Source: Rhizomys pruinosus
Taxonomy: Eukaryota; Chordata; Mammalia; Rodentia; Spalacidae
Assembly: GCA_009823505.1 (NCBI GenBank)
Contig: VZQC01013287.1
Location: forward strand, 3,427,324 to 3,491,323
Length of the DNA: 64,000 bases
Direction of reading: 5' to 3'
In this document: in pieces, positions 31,862 through 43,790 of the stretch
Layout: each line of letters begins with the position of its first letter
Numbering within the stretch: the first letter of the stretch is position 1
Program-made: the position numbers and the translations under genes
Notes under the pieces: generated by a model
What the model was told of the DNA's origin: nothing
The model's database searches: none
What the model saw: only the letters and a program-made list of their open reading frames with translations

Positions 31862-34470
31862 TAAGCTTCCTGCTGCACAGGAAATAAGGTCAACAGTTGA
31901 CAAGTGGGACCTCATCAAACTCAAAAGCATTTGTTCACCAAAAGAAACAATCAAGGAAGTGAAGAGAAAACCCACAGAGTGGGAGGAAATCTTCACCAGT
32001 GATTCATCTGACAGAGCATTAACATCAAGAATATATAGAGTACTCAAAAAACAAAGAAGTAAGAAAACAAATGACCTACTCAAAAGATGGAGTAAAGGGC
32101 TGAACAGAGACTTCACCAGTGAGGAAGTAAAGATGGCTGAGAAACATCTTAAAAAGTGTTCAACATAATTAATAGATAAGGAAATACAAATTAAAACCAC
32201 TCTCAGATATCCTCTCACTCTGATACAACTGGCTAAGATTGCGGCATCCACGTCCGCGTTTGCCACACCAACTCCAGTGTCGCTTGTGTAAAGTAATATG
32301 AAAAATCATATTCATAAACAGGCGGGGGAATAATGTCCCAAGGGGCTGGACCCCCTGGAGGTCCCTGGCAGAATACCCGGCTAAGATCACCCCGAGATTG
32401 AGATGCTTTCCTAGGATGTTACGTTTTTCTGGTGTTGGACTTAGCATAACACTGAGCACATAAAGATCTTTTCTTAAAGCCAGCTTATAGATACAAAATA
32501 AACTTTTTGAATGTGTCAAGAACTGGCAATTAAAATGCCTCTCTTGGGCACAGGGCTTTTTCCTGGCAGCAAGAATTTTCTGCAGATCCAAAGTAAAAAA
32601 CAGACCTTTCTCCTTAACAAACAATGTAATGCAAGCTGTTAATATATATGGCAAGGTTAAAACTTGCTTCAGATCAAGAAAACAAAATAATTGCATGACA
32701 GTAATGTTCTTGCCTTACATGAATGTCCTTAAAGAAAACAGATTCCAGTGGTAAAAATGTATGATGAAAAGACATCTCTTCATTAAGGTTAAAATAAAAA
32801 TTCCCCTTAAACCTAAAAATAAAAGAATTCCTTTTTCCTCTGGTCCTAGACAAAGAGGTAGATAAGACATTCCTTTTGTTAAAGCCTGGATTCTAACACT
32901 CCCAGTAAAGCAAGATAGAGACTAAGTCTCCTTACACCAGCCACTTATCTGACAAAAACAAAGCTGTTAGCTGGAGCAAACAGTGGGACAGCTCTTGGTT
33001 CTCAGTAAAAATTTAAACCTTAGATTAGCAGTCAGAGTTAGAAAACTAATAGCTAACTTAGGACATTATAGGAATAAGGTTTTTACTTCAATAGAAACTT
33101 AAAAGCAACTATTAACTTTAGGATGTATTTACTCTAGCCTCAGAATGGAGACATAAGACCAATATCTGCTGTTAAAGAACTTTGTAGTTACTACTCTGTG
33201 AGCTATGACTTTTCAATTATGACTTGTCTTCTTAGATGTTATTTCCTCAGTAAAGGTTGTCTTAAGATTTCTACATTTTACTTCAAAGAAAGTTTATTTC
33301 CTAACCAAATTTTGTGATGTTTTAGTTTCCCGCTCTGAGTGCTCTGAGCTTTTCAGTTAATGTGTAAATCTTGACTTTTTTACCTACCTATGTAATTGTA
33401 AAGCTTTGCCAAATCCTTTGTTCTGCCCTCTCCCAAAAACCACTATATATTCACTGCCCCTGTTCAATAAAGTTGCTGTAGATCTGGAAAACTTCCCTTA
33501 GTTCTTCATTTCTACATGCCGTTCAAGCTTCCCTGTGCTTTCCTGCCAAAGGGACTCTCCCAGAAACCCGCGACCCCCCGAGGAGAGCTAGCCGGTAGCA
33601 GGCAGCCGGGAACAGTCGGCAACATAAGATCAAGAAAACAAAAGACACCAAATGCTGGAGAGGTTGTGGGGAAAGGGGAACACTCATCCACTGCTGGTGA
33701 GAATGTAAAATTGTACAAGCATTATGGAAAGCAGTGTGGAGAATCCTTAAAAGACTCAAAATGAGCCTACCACCTGACCCACTCATACCACTCCTGGGTG
33801 TTTACCCACAAGACTCATCCTACCACAAAGATACAAGCACATCCATGTTTACTGCAGCTCTCTTCACAATAGTGAAGAGCTGGAACCAACCCAAATGCCC
33901 CTCAACTGACAAATAGATGACAAAAATGTGGTACATCTACACAATGGAGTACTACTCAGTGGTAAAGAAAGAAAGATGACATCATGAACTTTGCAGGTAA
34001 ATGGATGGAACTCGAACCCATTATGCTAAGTGAAGTAACACAGTCCCAGAAAAACAATAGGTGAATGGTCTCCCTCATTTGTGGATGCTAACACCAAATC
34101 CCCAAATGAAAAGTAAGCTGAACAACATTATTATTATATTTCTGTTTATCTGAAAGCAACTTTGTTGTTATAATGTAAATCTCTTAATGGGCTCTAGAAT
34201 TGACCCACCACTTACTTTCAGAATCTGTAATTACTGTATATGAGTGGAAAATATGTATGCATATTTTAGAGTAATATAAAATTAAAGAGGAAAATGTGAA
34301 TTCCTAAACATAAAAAAAGACTGAGAGAAAGATGCAGGATAGTTATGGCAGAGTGCATGATCTGGGGTGGGGTGGGGGGAAGGGAAAGGGCAATATGTCT
34401 AAACTGAACTGAGAAATGATGTCTGAAGTACACAAAACATCAATAAAAGCATTATAAGAAAAAGAAAAGA
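31862..34470 (+). mobile_element. 5'-truncated LINE-1 split by a solo LTR
   Basis: ORF2 carboxyl part (VDKWDLIKLKSICSPKETIK) runs to 32239, is interrupted by the LTR, resumes at 33631 and continues through SLPPDPLIPLLGVYPQD to the 3'UTR and a CAATAAAAGCATTATAAG end. The frame is damaged (stop after CPSTDK near 33914). Confidence 0.93.
32240..33624 (+). repeat. Solo LTR, 1385 bp, class II-type, inserted in L1
   Basis: Begins TGCGGCATCC and ends GGCAACA. The exact 6-bp TSD TAAGAT is at 32234-32239 and 33625-33630. TATATATTC near 33443 and CAATAAAG near 33464 set the plus orientation, with a GC-rich U5 (CCCGCGACCCCCCGAGGAG). No internal retroviral sequence is present, so it formed by LTR-LTR recombination. 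The minus ORF at 32169-32696 crosses the LTR border and is not a gene. Confidence 0.88.
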
Positions 34471-34954
34471 AGGTTGAAAATTTGCAGGGGGAAAGTATTT
34501 GAGATGTATTAAAAAGTTATTTCTTAAAAAAAAAAGCCTGTGTCAAGGTTATTTTTATAAGCAAGTTGACCTATATATTTCACCCACCTCTCTTTATAAC
34601 TCACAGCTCATGCAAGAAGTTTGTTTGAGCTACAGTTTGGTCCAGGAATTCTTGATTTCTAGCTATGAAGGTCATCACAGACCTCCACCTCCACCCCTAA
34701 TTACCAAGTGCAGGTGCAAATGGAAGATGCCGCACTGTGTATAACTTAGGGTATCAACACCCGAGGCTAGGAAAAGTCCCATTGTATTTCAATTGATGTG
34801 TGGACAGAAAATTCTTCTTAGGTTATTTTATGATGAGAAATACCTAAGTTTTTCTTTAAATTTGAAATATAACACACTATTTCTATTACTAGTAAAAGCC
34901 TTGTCTTTACAATTTCACGTATTCAACTCCTTTCTTTTTAAAATCCTTGCTCCT
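34471..34954. other. Intron, low-copy (left haplotype of the duplicated block)
   Basis: Includes the empty B1 site CTTCTTAGGTTATTTTA at 34814-34830, filled in the copy at 38254-38437. Confidence 0.6.
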
Positions 34955-35110
34955 AAAGTAATGGATATATGAAATAAATGTAATCATACACTCTGTAGCC
35001 CTTTATGTCTGGCTGCTTTCATTTAGCTACTGTCTTAAGATTCTTCCAGATTGATTATGAAACCTGTATTAGTCCTTCATTACTTTTTAAGAAGATTTTT
35101 AAGCAATACA
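34955..35110 (+). mobile_element. Ancient L1M relic
   Basis: 'GTCTGGCTGCTTTCATTTAGCTACTGTCTTAAGATTCTTCCAGATTGATTATG...ATTAGTCCTTCATTACTTTTTAAG' matches the old L1 wording around the 3' part of ORF2/UTR. Confidence 0.55.
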
Positions 35111-36101
35111 TCTTATTTATTTCTTTTTAGTAGTTTAAATGTAAAAGAAAAAACTAAGTGCTAAGGTAAGATTATCTCCTTTGGAATTCTTTCCCTTGCC
35201 CAACACACAGACTCACCTGTTCTTAAAGATTTGCTTTATTGTGATGACACCCATTTCTCTCATTCTATGCTGGGTTTTTGTCTGAGTCAGCATGGGTCTT
35301 GTGCATGGTGTCACCATTGTTGCAAGTTCACATGAGCACGTTCCCAGAGGCCTGAAAGCCTCTGTTTCCTTATGTTCATGCACCAATCCCATCTCGTATA
35401 ATCTTTCAACCTGCCTCTTCCACAATGGTCCCTGAGCCATAGGTGGGTGAGATGTAACATAGGAGTCCTGTCCAGGGACACGCACTCTGCAGTCTCTTAG
35501 TCGCTAAAATTTAGCCAGTTGTGGCCTTCTGTATGCATCACACTGTTGCATGAGGAAGCTTGGCTGGTGAGAGTTGAGGGATGCATGAATATTCTCACTC
35601 CCCCCTGTTCTGCTATGTCCCATGAGCCTTAGGTATAAAGTTTTCTACTGTATATGTGCCATTTAGGGCTGAACACTTCTCCGATATATATTCTCTGTGT
35701 GTGACCAGTTGTGGAACTCTGCATTCTCGCTGAATACCCCCATTTTCTCCATTTCCCCCTTAGGAACTTCCGTTTACTATTCTCCCCCTCTCTTGGGGTC
35801 TTTCTTTCCCTTTACCTCTGTGGTTCCTTTCCAACAAATAGAAAAGTCTTGATCAAGCTCATAAATTGTGGCTATGCAACTAAAACACAAAAGCACTGCA
35901 TAGCAGATTCAGAAAATTTAGAATAGACAACCTTAAAGACAAAAAGTCTTTAAAGTTTGACCTACCAAATGGAATTCTGTACAGGGATAATCATGATTAC
36001 CAACCGGAGTATTAGTTCAAAGAAGCAAGAAGCAGCCACCATCTGTGTGACTCAGCAGCGACTCAGAAGATTTCTCATCTGCATCTAGAGTGAACCAAGA
36101 A

Positions 36102-36102
<1 letters not shown>
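35111..36102. other. Intron, no recognised element
   Basis: Mixed sequence. A 90-codon minus ORF at 35213-35485 has no support. Repeated in noisy form at about 38700-39685. Confidence 0.5.
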
Positions 36103-36155
<53 letters not shown>

Positions 36156-36170
36156 TATATATGTATACAT
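36103..36170 (+). repeat. (AT)n(AC)n microsatellite at an assembly break
   Basis: Long AT run passing into AC and back, ending at the n. Confidence 0.93.
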
Positions 36171-36171
36171 N
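36171..36171. other. Single n, probable contig join
   Basis: Directly followed by a near-copy of sequence already given at 32729 onward. Confidence 0.85.
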
Positions 36172-36179
36172 TTATATAA

Positions 36180-37045
36180 TGCTAAAGAAAAACAATTTCA
36201 TGGTAAAAATGTATGATGAAAAGACATCTCTTCATTAAGGTTAAAACAAAAATTCCCCTTAAAACCTAAAAATAAAAAAAATTCCTTTTTCCTCTGGCTC
36301 CGACAAAAGGTAGATAAACATTCCTCTTGTTCAAGAGCCTAGGATCCTAACAACTCCCAGTAAAGCAAGACAAGGCCTAGCTCCTAACACCAGCCACCTT
36401 TCTGACAACAAAAGCTTTAGCTGGAGCAAACAGTGGAACAGCTCTTAGTTCTCAGTAATTTAAACCTTAGATTAGCGCAGAGTTAGAAAACTAATAGCTA
36501 TTAGATATATAGAAATAAGTTTTTACTTCATAGGAACTTAAAGCAACTATTAACTTAGAGTGATTTACTTAGCCTCAGAAATGGAGACTAAGACAATTAT
36601 CTGCTGTAAAGACTTGTAGTTACCTTACTCTGTAGCATGACTTTTCAATTATGACTTGCTCTTAATAGTGTTTACATCAGTAAAGTTGCTTAAGATTTCT
36701 ACATCTTTGCTCAAAGAAAGTTTACTTTCTAAACCAAATTTTGTGATGTATTAGTTTCCCGCTCTGAGATGTCTGAGCTTTTCAGTTAAGTGAAATCCTT
36801 GACTTTTACCTACCTATGTAATTGTAAAGCTCTGCCAAATCCTTTGTTCTGCCCTCTCCCAGACTACAATATATAATCAATGCCCCTGTTCAATAAAGTT
36901 GCTGTAGATCTGGAAAACTTTCCTTAGTTCTTCATTTCTACTTGCCGTTCAAGCTTCCCTGTGCTTTCCTGCCAAGGGACTCTCCCAAAAACCCGCAACC
37001 CCCCGAGGAAGCTAGCCGAGTAGCAAGCAGCCGGAACAGTCGGCA
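36180..37045 (+). repeat. Second copy of the solo LTR, 3' two-thirds
   Basis: GGTAAAAATGTATGATGAAAAGACATC to GGAACAGTCGGCACA, collinear with 32750-33624 but with many dropped or added single bases. Confidence 0.88.
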
Positions 37046-37915
37046 CATAGACATCAAGAAAACAAAGAACCAATGCTGGGAGGTTGTGGGAAAGGGGAAA
37101 TCTCATCCACTGCTGTGAGAATGTAAAAATTTGTTACAAGCCATTATTGAAAGCAGTGTGGAGAATCCTTAAAGACTAAAAATGCCTACATCTGACCCAC
37201 TCTACCACTCCTGGGTGTTTACCCACAAGACTCATCTTACCACACAGATCATGCACCATGTTATTGCATCATCCATGTTTACTGCAGCTCTCTTTCACAA
37301 TAGTCGAAGGAGCTGGAAACCAACCCAAATGCCCCTCAACTGCACAATAATGACAAAAACTGTGGTCAAGTCAACACAATGAGTACTACTCAAGTGGTAA
37401 AGAAAGAAAAGATAGACATCATGAACTTATGCAAGCGTAAATGGATGAACTCGAACACTTAGGCTAAGTGAGTTACACACAGTCCCAGAAAAACCAATAG
37501 GTGAAGGTCTCCTCTCATTGTGGATGCAACACCAAATCCCCCAAATGAAAAGTAAGCTGACCAACATTATTATTTAAAGTTCTGTTTTATCATGAAAGCA
37601 CTATTGTTGTTAATGTAATCTCTTAATGGCTCTAGAGATTGACCACCTTACTTTCAAGAATTCTTAATTACTGTATATGAGTGGAAAATATTATGCATAT
37701 CTTTAGAGTAACATAAACATTAAAGACGGAAAATTTGAATGCCTAAACATAAAAAAGACTGAGAACGAGACTAGTCAGGATATGTTTATGGCAGAGAAGT
37801 GACATGATCTGGTTGGTGGGAACGGGAGGGAAAGGGCAATGATGTCTAAAATGAACGGAAATGAGTCATGAAAGTACACAAAAACATCTATAAAAGCATT
37901 ATAAGAAAAAGAAAA
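37046..37915 (+). mobile_element. Second copy of the L1 3' part
   Basis: Collinear with 33631-34470 (MFTAALFHNSRRSWKP remnant of MFTAALFTIVKSW). ORF scrambled by indels. Confidence 0.88.
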
Positions 37916-38268
37916 GAAGTGAAATTTGCAGGGGTGAAAGTATTAGTGTATTAAAAGTTATTTCTTAAAAAAAAAAAAGCCTGTGTCAAGGTTATTTTTA
38001 TAAGCAAGTTGACCTATATATTTCACCCACCTCTCTTTATAACTCACAGCTCATGCAAGAAGTTTGTTTGAGCTACAGTTTGGTCCAGGAATTCTTGATT
38101 TCTAGCTATGAAGGTCATCACAGACCTCCACCTCCACCCCTAATTACCAAAGTCATCGCAGCGAAGATCATGACTGGTGAATATAACCTTAGGGATCTAC
38201 ACCCGAGCGTAGGAAAAATCCTTGTATTCAATGATGTGTGGAAGAAAATAATACTTCTTAGGTTATTT

Positions 38269-38423
38269 CTGTTTTTTTTTTTTTGTTTGGTCTTTTCGGA
38301 CGCGGTCTCCTGTGTCCAGCTGTTCTGAACTCACTCTGTAAGACCAGGCTGGCCTTGAACTCACAAAAATCCGCTGCCTCTGCTTCCGTGCTAGCGATAT
38401 TAAGGCGTGCGCCACCCCCGGCT
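38269..38423 (-). mobile_element. B1 SINE (minus) present only in the right copy
   Basis: The plus strand reads a T run, TTTGGTCTTTTCGGACGCGGTCTCC, AAGACCAGGCTGGCCTTGAACTC, GGCGTGCGCCACC. TSD CTTCTTAGGTTATTT (38254-38268) and CTTCTTAGTTATTTT (38424-38437). The left copy has the unfilled site at 34814. Confidence 0.93.
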
Positions 38424-39685
38424 CTTCTTAGTTATTTTATGATGAGAAAATTACCTAAGTTTTTTCTATTTGAAAATACCACACTATATTCATACCTAGT
38501 AAAAGCCTCTGGTTCTTTACAATTCCACGTATTCAACCCTTTCTTTTTAAAATCCTTGCTCTTAAAGTAATGGATATATAAATAAACTGTAATCATAACT
38601 ACTGTAGCCCTTTATCGTCTGGCTGCTTTCATTAGTACTGTCTTAAGATTCTCCAGATTCTGACTTATGAAACCTGTATTATCTTCATCACATTTTTAAG
38701 AAGATTTTTAGGCAATATAATCTTAATATCTTCCTTAGTCAGTTTTCAGAATGTACGCAAAGACAAAACTAAGTCTAGGAACGATTGATCTCCTTTGGAT
38801 TCTTCCTTGCCCAACACACAGACTCACCTGTTCTTAACAGATTTGCTTTATTTGGATGACACCTTTTCCTCCTATGCTGTTTGTCTGTCTGCATGCAGTC
38901 ATGGTTATGTGCATGTGTCACACCATTGTTAGCAAGTTCACAAATGAAGCACGTCCCAGAGGCCCTGAAAGTCCTCTAGTTCTTCTGTTTCCATATCCTC
39001 ATATTCTGTTGCCTTTAACTTTCTGCCTCTCTCACAATGGTCCTGGATGGTAATTTTAGGATCCTGCCAAGGGAACACGCACTCTGAGCATACTTTTAGT
39101 TCACTAAAATTATGCCAGTTGTGGCCTTCTTACTGCATCAAACACTGTGCAGAACCCGCGAGCTGGCTGCGTGCAGAGGTATGAGAACTCAAGAAATTTC
39201 TCATCCCCCACTTTCTGCTAGTCCAATGAGCCTTAGGTATAGTTTTTACTGTATATGTGCCATTAGGGCTGACCACTTCTCCGATATATATCTCTGTCGT
39301 GTGAACCAGTTGTTGGAACTCTGCATCTCGTGCGAAATCCCCGATTTCTCCCACTTTCCCCCTTAGGAACTCCGTTACATATTCTCTCCACTCTCTGAGG
39401 TTCTTTCTCCCCTTTACCTCTGCATGGTTCCTTTACCAACAAAAGAAAACGTCTTGTCAAAGCTCATAATTGTGGTATTGCAACTAACACACACCAAAAG
39501 CACTGCATCAGCAGATTCAGCAAAAATAGAAAGACCAACCTTAAGAAAAGTCTTTAAAGTTTGACCTACGCAAATGGAATTCTGTACATGGGTAATCATG
39601 ATTACCAAAACCGGGTATTACGATTCAAGAGGCACGAAGCAGCACCAAATCGTGGTGACTCAGCAGTGACTCACCGAAGATTTCC

Positions 39686-41079
39686 ACTCTGTGACAAGCT
39701 CAAATAATTAGTATCGTGATACAAAGGTATTTTCTTATATAATATACTATATATATAGAATATATATACTTCAAACGACAAAAATTGCCTTTCGGGTGCT
39801 GCCACATTCACACTTTCCACTTTTCACCTCCAGCCTATCCACAGCACAGTTGCATCTCTTCCTTGAGATGCTGCTTCTCTTCATGGTTCATATATTTATT
39901 TTAAGGGCCATTTTGCATACAGACTAAAACAAGAAAAGATACAAAAAAGAATAAGAAAATGTAAACTTGAACTAGACAGAAGGAATAAAGTTGGAACATA
40001 ATAACTGAGAAAGCAACCAGTAAAATTGTTAAATAAATTTTAAAAAGGTTCTTGTTGGGAAAAGCAATATGATAAATTACTCATTGGCTAGTTCAATGAG
40101 AGGAGAAAACAGAAGTCATGAAAATATAACTCTAAAAATCAATTTTAAATACAATAATATAAATAATATAAATATTTCTTTCCATAACATTAAGCTTTTA
40201 TGTTTGCCAATCTGATGTAAATTGTAACAGTTTAATTTATTATTTTATAGTTTTTATATTATTTTTTTCTTTTTCTTTTTTTCACCTTTTTATTACTTTC
40301 TATGTGTATGACATGTATTGCCACAGATGGTGTTAGTGCACCGATGTTGTGAAATGCCCACTTGAGGTCAGCAGAGGATGTCAGATCCCCTGAACACTGG
40401 ATTACCATTTTGTTAGCTCCCATGTGAGTGCTGGGAAACTGAAATGAACCTGGGTCATCTGCACGTCTCTCTTAATCACTGACATATCTCATCCGCCAAG
40501 TTGTTAAATTTTAAAAAAAATATGAGAATTACAATAAATTGAAAATTGAATGAGAAAACGAAAATTAAACAACCCATGTGACATACAAGAACAAATTGTA
40601 GAAAATAAATCTCAGAATAGGTGCCAGAATTACAAAGTTTCATAGACACGTTCTTATAGATCTTCCCAAAGCCAACACATATTTCGATGTTTTTGCCACT
40701 AATTCAGAATCTCAGGGAGTAAAGACTCTGAAATATATCTATTTCACATCTAATACTTATATTCATAAAAATAGCACAAAATTAAACCTAGAAAACAAAT
40801 CCCTAATGAAACAAGAAATCCTAAGCAAAAATGTTGAAAGATGTAGTCTACATATACATGTAATTTGTTGAATTTGGCAATTTTGGGACTCTAAGAACTT
40901 TTGTTCCAAATAAATTAGTGGCTCAATATTTCAAAATCACGTTATTATATAACTTTCTTTTTACTTTTGTAAAGAAGCAATGATCACCTCACACATCCCT
41001 GGAAATTGATTTGAGTATTAGCAATGGCCTATGAAATTTTATTCTGTAGAAGAGACATTTTTAAAAATTATCAACACAA
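39686..41079. other. Intron, noisy sequence, with B2 at 40290
   Basis: AT-rich. Only the B2 is recognised. The small-indel texture suggests unpolished sequence. Confidence 0.5.
40290..40498 (-). mobile_element. B2 SINE (minus), distorted
   Basis: 'TGTGTATGACATGTATTGCC', 'GAGGTCAGCAGAGGATGTCAGATCCCCTG', 'CATGTGAGTGCTGGGAAACTGAAATGAACCTGGGTCATCTGC'. Extra and missing bases throughout. Confidence 0.82.
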
Positions 41080-42290
41080 CAACGGCCAAAGATCAAAGAC
41101 CTCAACGTTGAAACCCAACTTCTCTGAAGGTGGACAGAGAGAAAATGGCAGCAGCTACAACATAGCTTCAGAGAAAAGATCTTCCTAATCGACAGCACGC
41201 TGCGCAAGAATAAAGGTCAGACAAATTGACAAAGGACCTCATTAAATCAAAAGCTTCTGTAACTATGAAAAGAAACAGTCAAGAAGTTGAGGAAGACAAC
41301 CCACAGAGTGGAGGAACACCTTCACCACAGATAAAGCTGACAATAGCATTATTTCCAAGGTATATACAACTACTCCAACAACAAAGGCAACGAGAGAAAA
41401 CAACATGCTCAACTCAAAGATGGCAGCAAGATGCGAACAGAAGAATTCCACAAGGGAATTAAGAGATGGTAGGAGAACTCTTAAAAGTGTTCAGATCTTG
41501 CTTATTATTTACAAAATGCAAACTTAAACATTGTATCATTTAACTCCGTAAGATGGCTAGGACAAGAACAAATAGATCACCAAGATGCGTCGGTGAGCGT
41601 TAATGGGTGAGGGGAACACTCATCATTCTGGTGGGAATGTAAACTCACTACAGCCACTATGGAAAGCTGTGTGAGAACCCTTGGAAGACTTGGAATGAAC
41701 TTGCCCACCGACCCAGGTCATACCACCCTGACTATCATTACCACAAGACTCATCTTACCACAGAGGATACATGCCACGCCCATGTTTTTATTGCCAGCCA
41801 TGATCTCACACATATGCAAAAACTGGAACCAAACTCAACTGTGCCCCTTCAACTGACGAGTGGATAGAGAAAATCGGGTACATCTACGACAATGGTGTTT
41901 ACTAGCAGCAGTAAAGAAACCAATGACATAATAAACTTTGGGGCAGGTAAATGGATGATGGAACCTAGAAAGTATATCACATGAAGTGAAGAAAACACAG
42001 CTCCACAGAAAAAAACAAACATGAATTAAACCTAAAAAAAATCATGTGGATGCTAGATGCCAATTTACTACTTGTAATGGCAACCCGTGAGACCAAGTTA
42101 ATAGTTATAATCACTCCCATGATCTAGAAAAAACTGTGCTCTTATATTGCTGAATCCTTTAACAGGTTCTAGAACATAAACTACATATTATTTCATTTAG
42201 AACTTTTGTATAATGGATAAGGGTATTGTAGGCATATTTTAGACAGAAATGAGATTAAAGGAATGAGCGAAAAAGGCTGGTTTGTCATAA
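41080..42290 (+). mobile_element. L1 ORF2 3' part and 3'UTR start, indel-rich
   Basis: Recognisable blocks: GACAAAGGACCTCATTAAATC, CCACAGAGTGGAGGAACACCTTC, GGAACACTCATCATTCTGGTGGGAATG, CTATGGAAAGCTGTGTGAGAACCC, CACAAGACTCATCTTACCAC. The frame is destroyed by many one-base indels. Confidence 0.85.
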
Positions 42291-43440
42291 CAGTGGTCTG
42301 ACCACAAGGATTATATTTTATGGCAGTCTTCTTAGTATTTCATATACAAGGCGCTTGAGCTTTTGTCTAACCTTTTCTAAAATACTTACACAGTAGTTAT
42401 ATAAAGTATCAAGGCTGGTGTAACTTAGCTTTCTGTGATGCTTAACGACCATACTTACTTAAATGACCACACCAAATGTGGCCAAGGAGTCTTTAAGGGA
42501 TAAACTTTGATCTTGCCCTTAGAGCTAACTAATACCAGGGACTTATCATGGCATTCTACTTGACAATGTCCTGCAAATGTGAAGTCACAGTCTTCCTGTG
42601 CAGGCGAGGTCTTGGGAGATCCACAATGGGACTTTGGCAGTAGTCCAGTCTATAAAGAGGCAAAGTCTCTCAATGCTTCAAAAAGGAAGCCTGAGTTTAG
42701 CAACGACTGACTTTTCCCAGGTGGATGAACTGGTTTAGAAACCAAAAGGAGCCAGATCTCCTCTCCCTCTCAAAAACCTCGACTTGACCCTGTAGGACCA
42801 CGATTCACATTGACCTTGAGAAAACAAAAACCTGGTTAAACTGGCTCTTGTGGCCCTTAAACATCCAAAAGGAAAGTTAACCAGAAATAAATACTCAGTA
42901 AGGCCCCTGGAGAAATTGTAACCTTCAGCCTATAAATCATCTTGACATCTTAGTAAAAACAGTAAACGAAAGAAAAAAAAAAAGAAGAGCAACAGATTGT
43001 TTTGCCTTCCTTACCTGTGAATGGCAGGCTACCTTGGCTGCCACTGAACTCTTGCATCCTTCAAAGACATGGACACAAGCTTTTTCAACTCTCCCAATAT
43101 GGACTGAAACTCAGTGTCTCTCCAAAGCAAATCCTCCAAACCTTCCCAGTGCCAGATGGGGACTGCATGAGACATCCAACTTGTGACTGGAGCTACTATT
43201 GGAGAGATCTCACCTCTTCAGAGTATAAACTGCCATGTTGGACACCAGGCTGTATCACGGAGACCATAACAGCAAGCATCAACAAAAGACTGCTTTGCTT
43301 ACGGCACTCATCCATTTAGTGCTAGACATGGTAAGAAACCCTAGCATGTGAGCACAAGGGCAGGACTGATGTTTGTTTGGGCTTGCCATGAGAGGAGCTT
43401 CTCAGAACATGGCCACTCTTTCAGCCTAGTAAAGAAAAAA
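42291..43440. other. Unassigned block inside the L1 3'UTR
   Basis: About 1.15 kb not shared with the other L1 3'UTRs in the window. The 105-codon ORF at 43002-43319 has no recognisable domain. It could be an insertion or a longer 3'UTR variant. Confidence 0.4.
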
Positions 43441-43790
43441 AAACCATCAAGCTGAAGATGTCTAATCACCCATGATATATGTGGCATGAATGATTGTGCA
43501 ATTATTTTGGAGTGATGCATGTTTGGAAGGAATAACAACCACAAAGCAGACTGGGACTCAAAAAAACTGACTGAAATGATGAATTCGCTTGAAACAGTAA
43601 ACTTTCCCTTTGAGAATTTTGAGAAGACTGAGAAAAAGATGAAAAACATGCTTTGACAGACTGGCAGAATGCATGAGCTCTGGTGGGGTGCGGGGGCAGG
43701 GAGGGGGACACATCTATCTAGATTTAATCTGAAAATTTGTAAGAAATGCACAAAGCTTCAATAAAAAATTGACTTTGAAAAAAAAAGAAA
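43441..43790 (+). mobile_element. L1 3'UTR end
   Basis: GATTGTGCAATTATTTTGGAG ... GCATGAGCTCTGGTGGGGTG ... CACAAAGCTTCAATAAAAAATTG and A tail, homologous to 28720-29039 and 34320-34465. Confidence 0.85.

Larger units (their letters stand above)
36180..39685 (+). repeat. Near-copy of 32729-36075, rich in small indels
   Basis: The same order of contents as the left copy: LTR 3' part (36180-37045), L1 3' part (37046-37915), then low-copy intron. Stretches such as 37979-38150 are identical to 34557-34730, while others differ by frequent one-base insertions and deletions. Without the extra B1 the lengths agree (about 3340 against 3347 bp). Confidence 0.9.

Noticed and set aside
32169..32696. 175-codon minus ORF in the long LTR, checked as a possible accessory gene
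   Set aside because: It crosses from LTR into L1 and is antisense to the LTR's own TATA/AATAAA order.
43002..43319. 105-codon plus ORF
   Set aside because: No recognisable domain, inside an L1 3'UTR in a segment of doubtful base accuracy.
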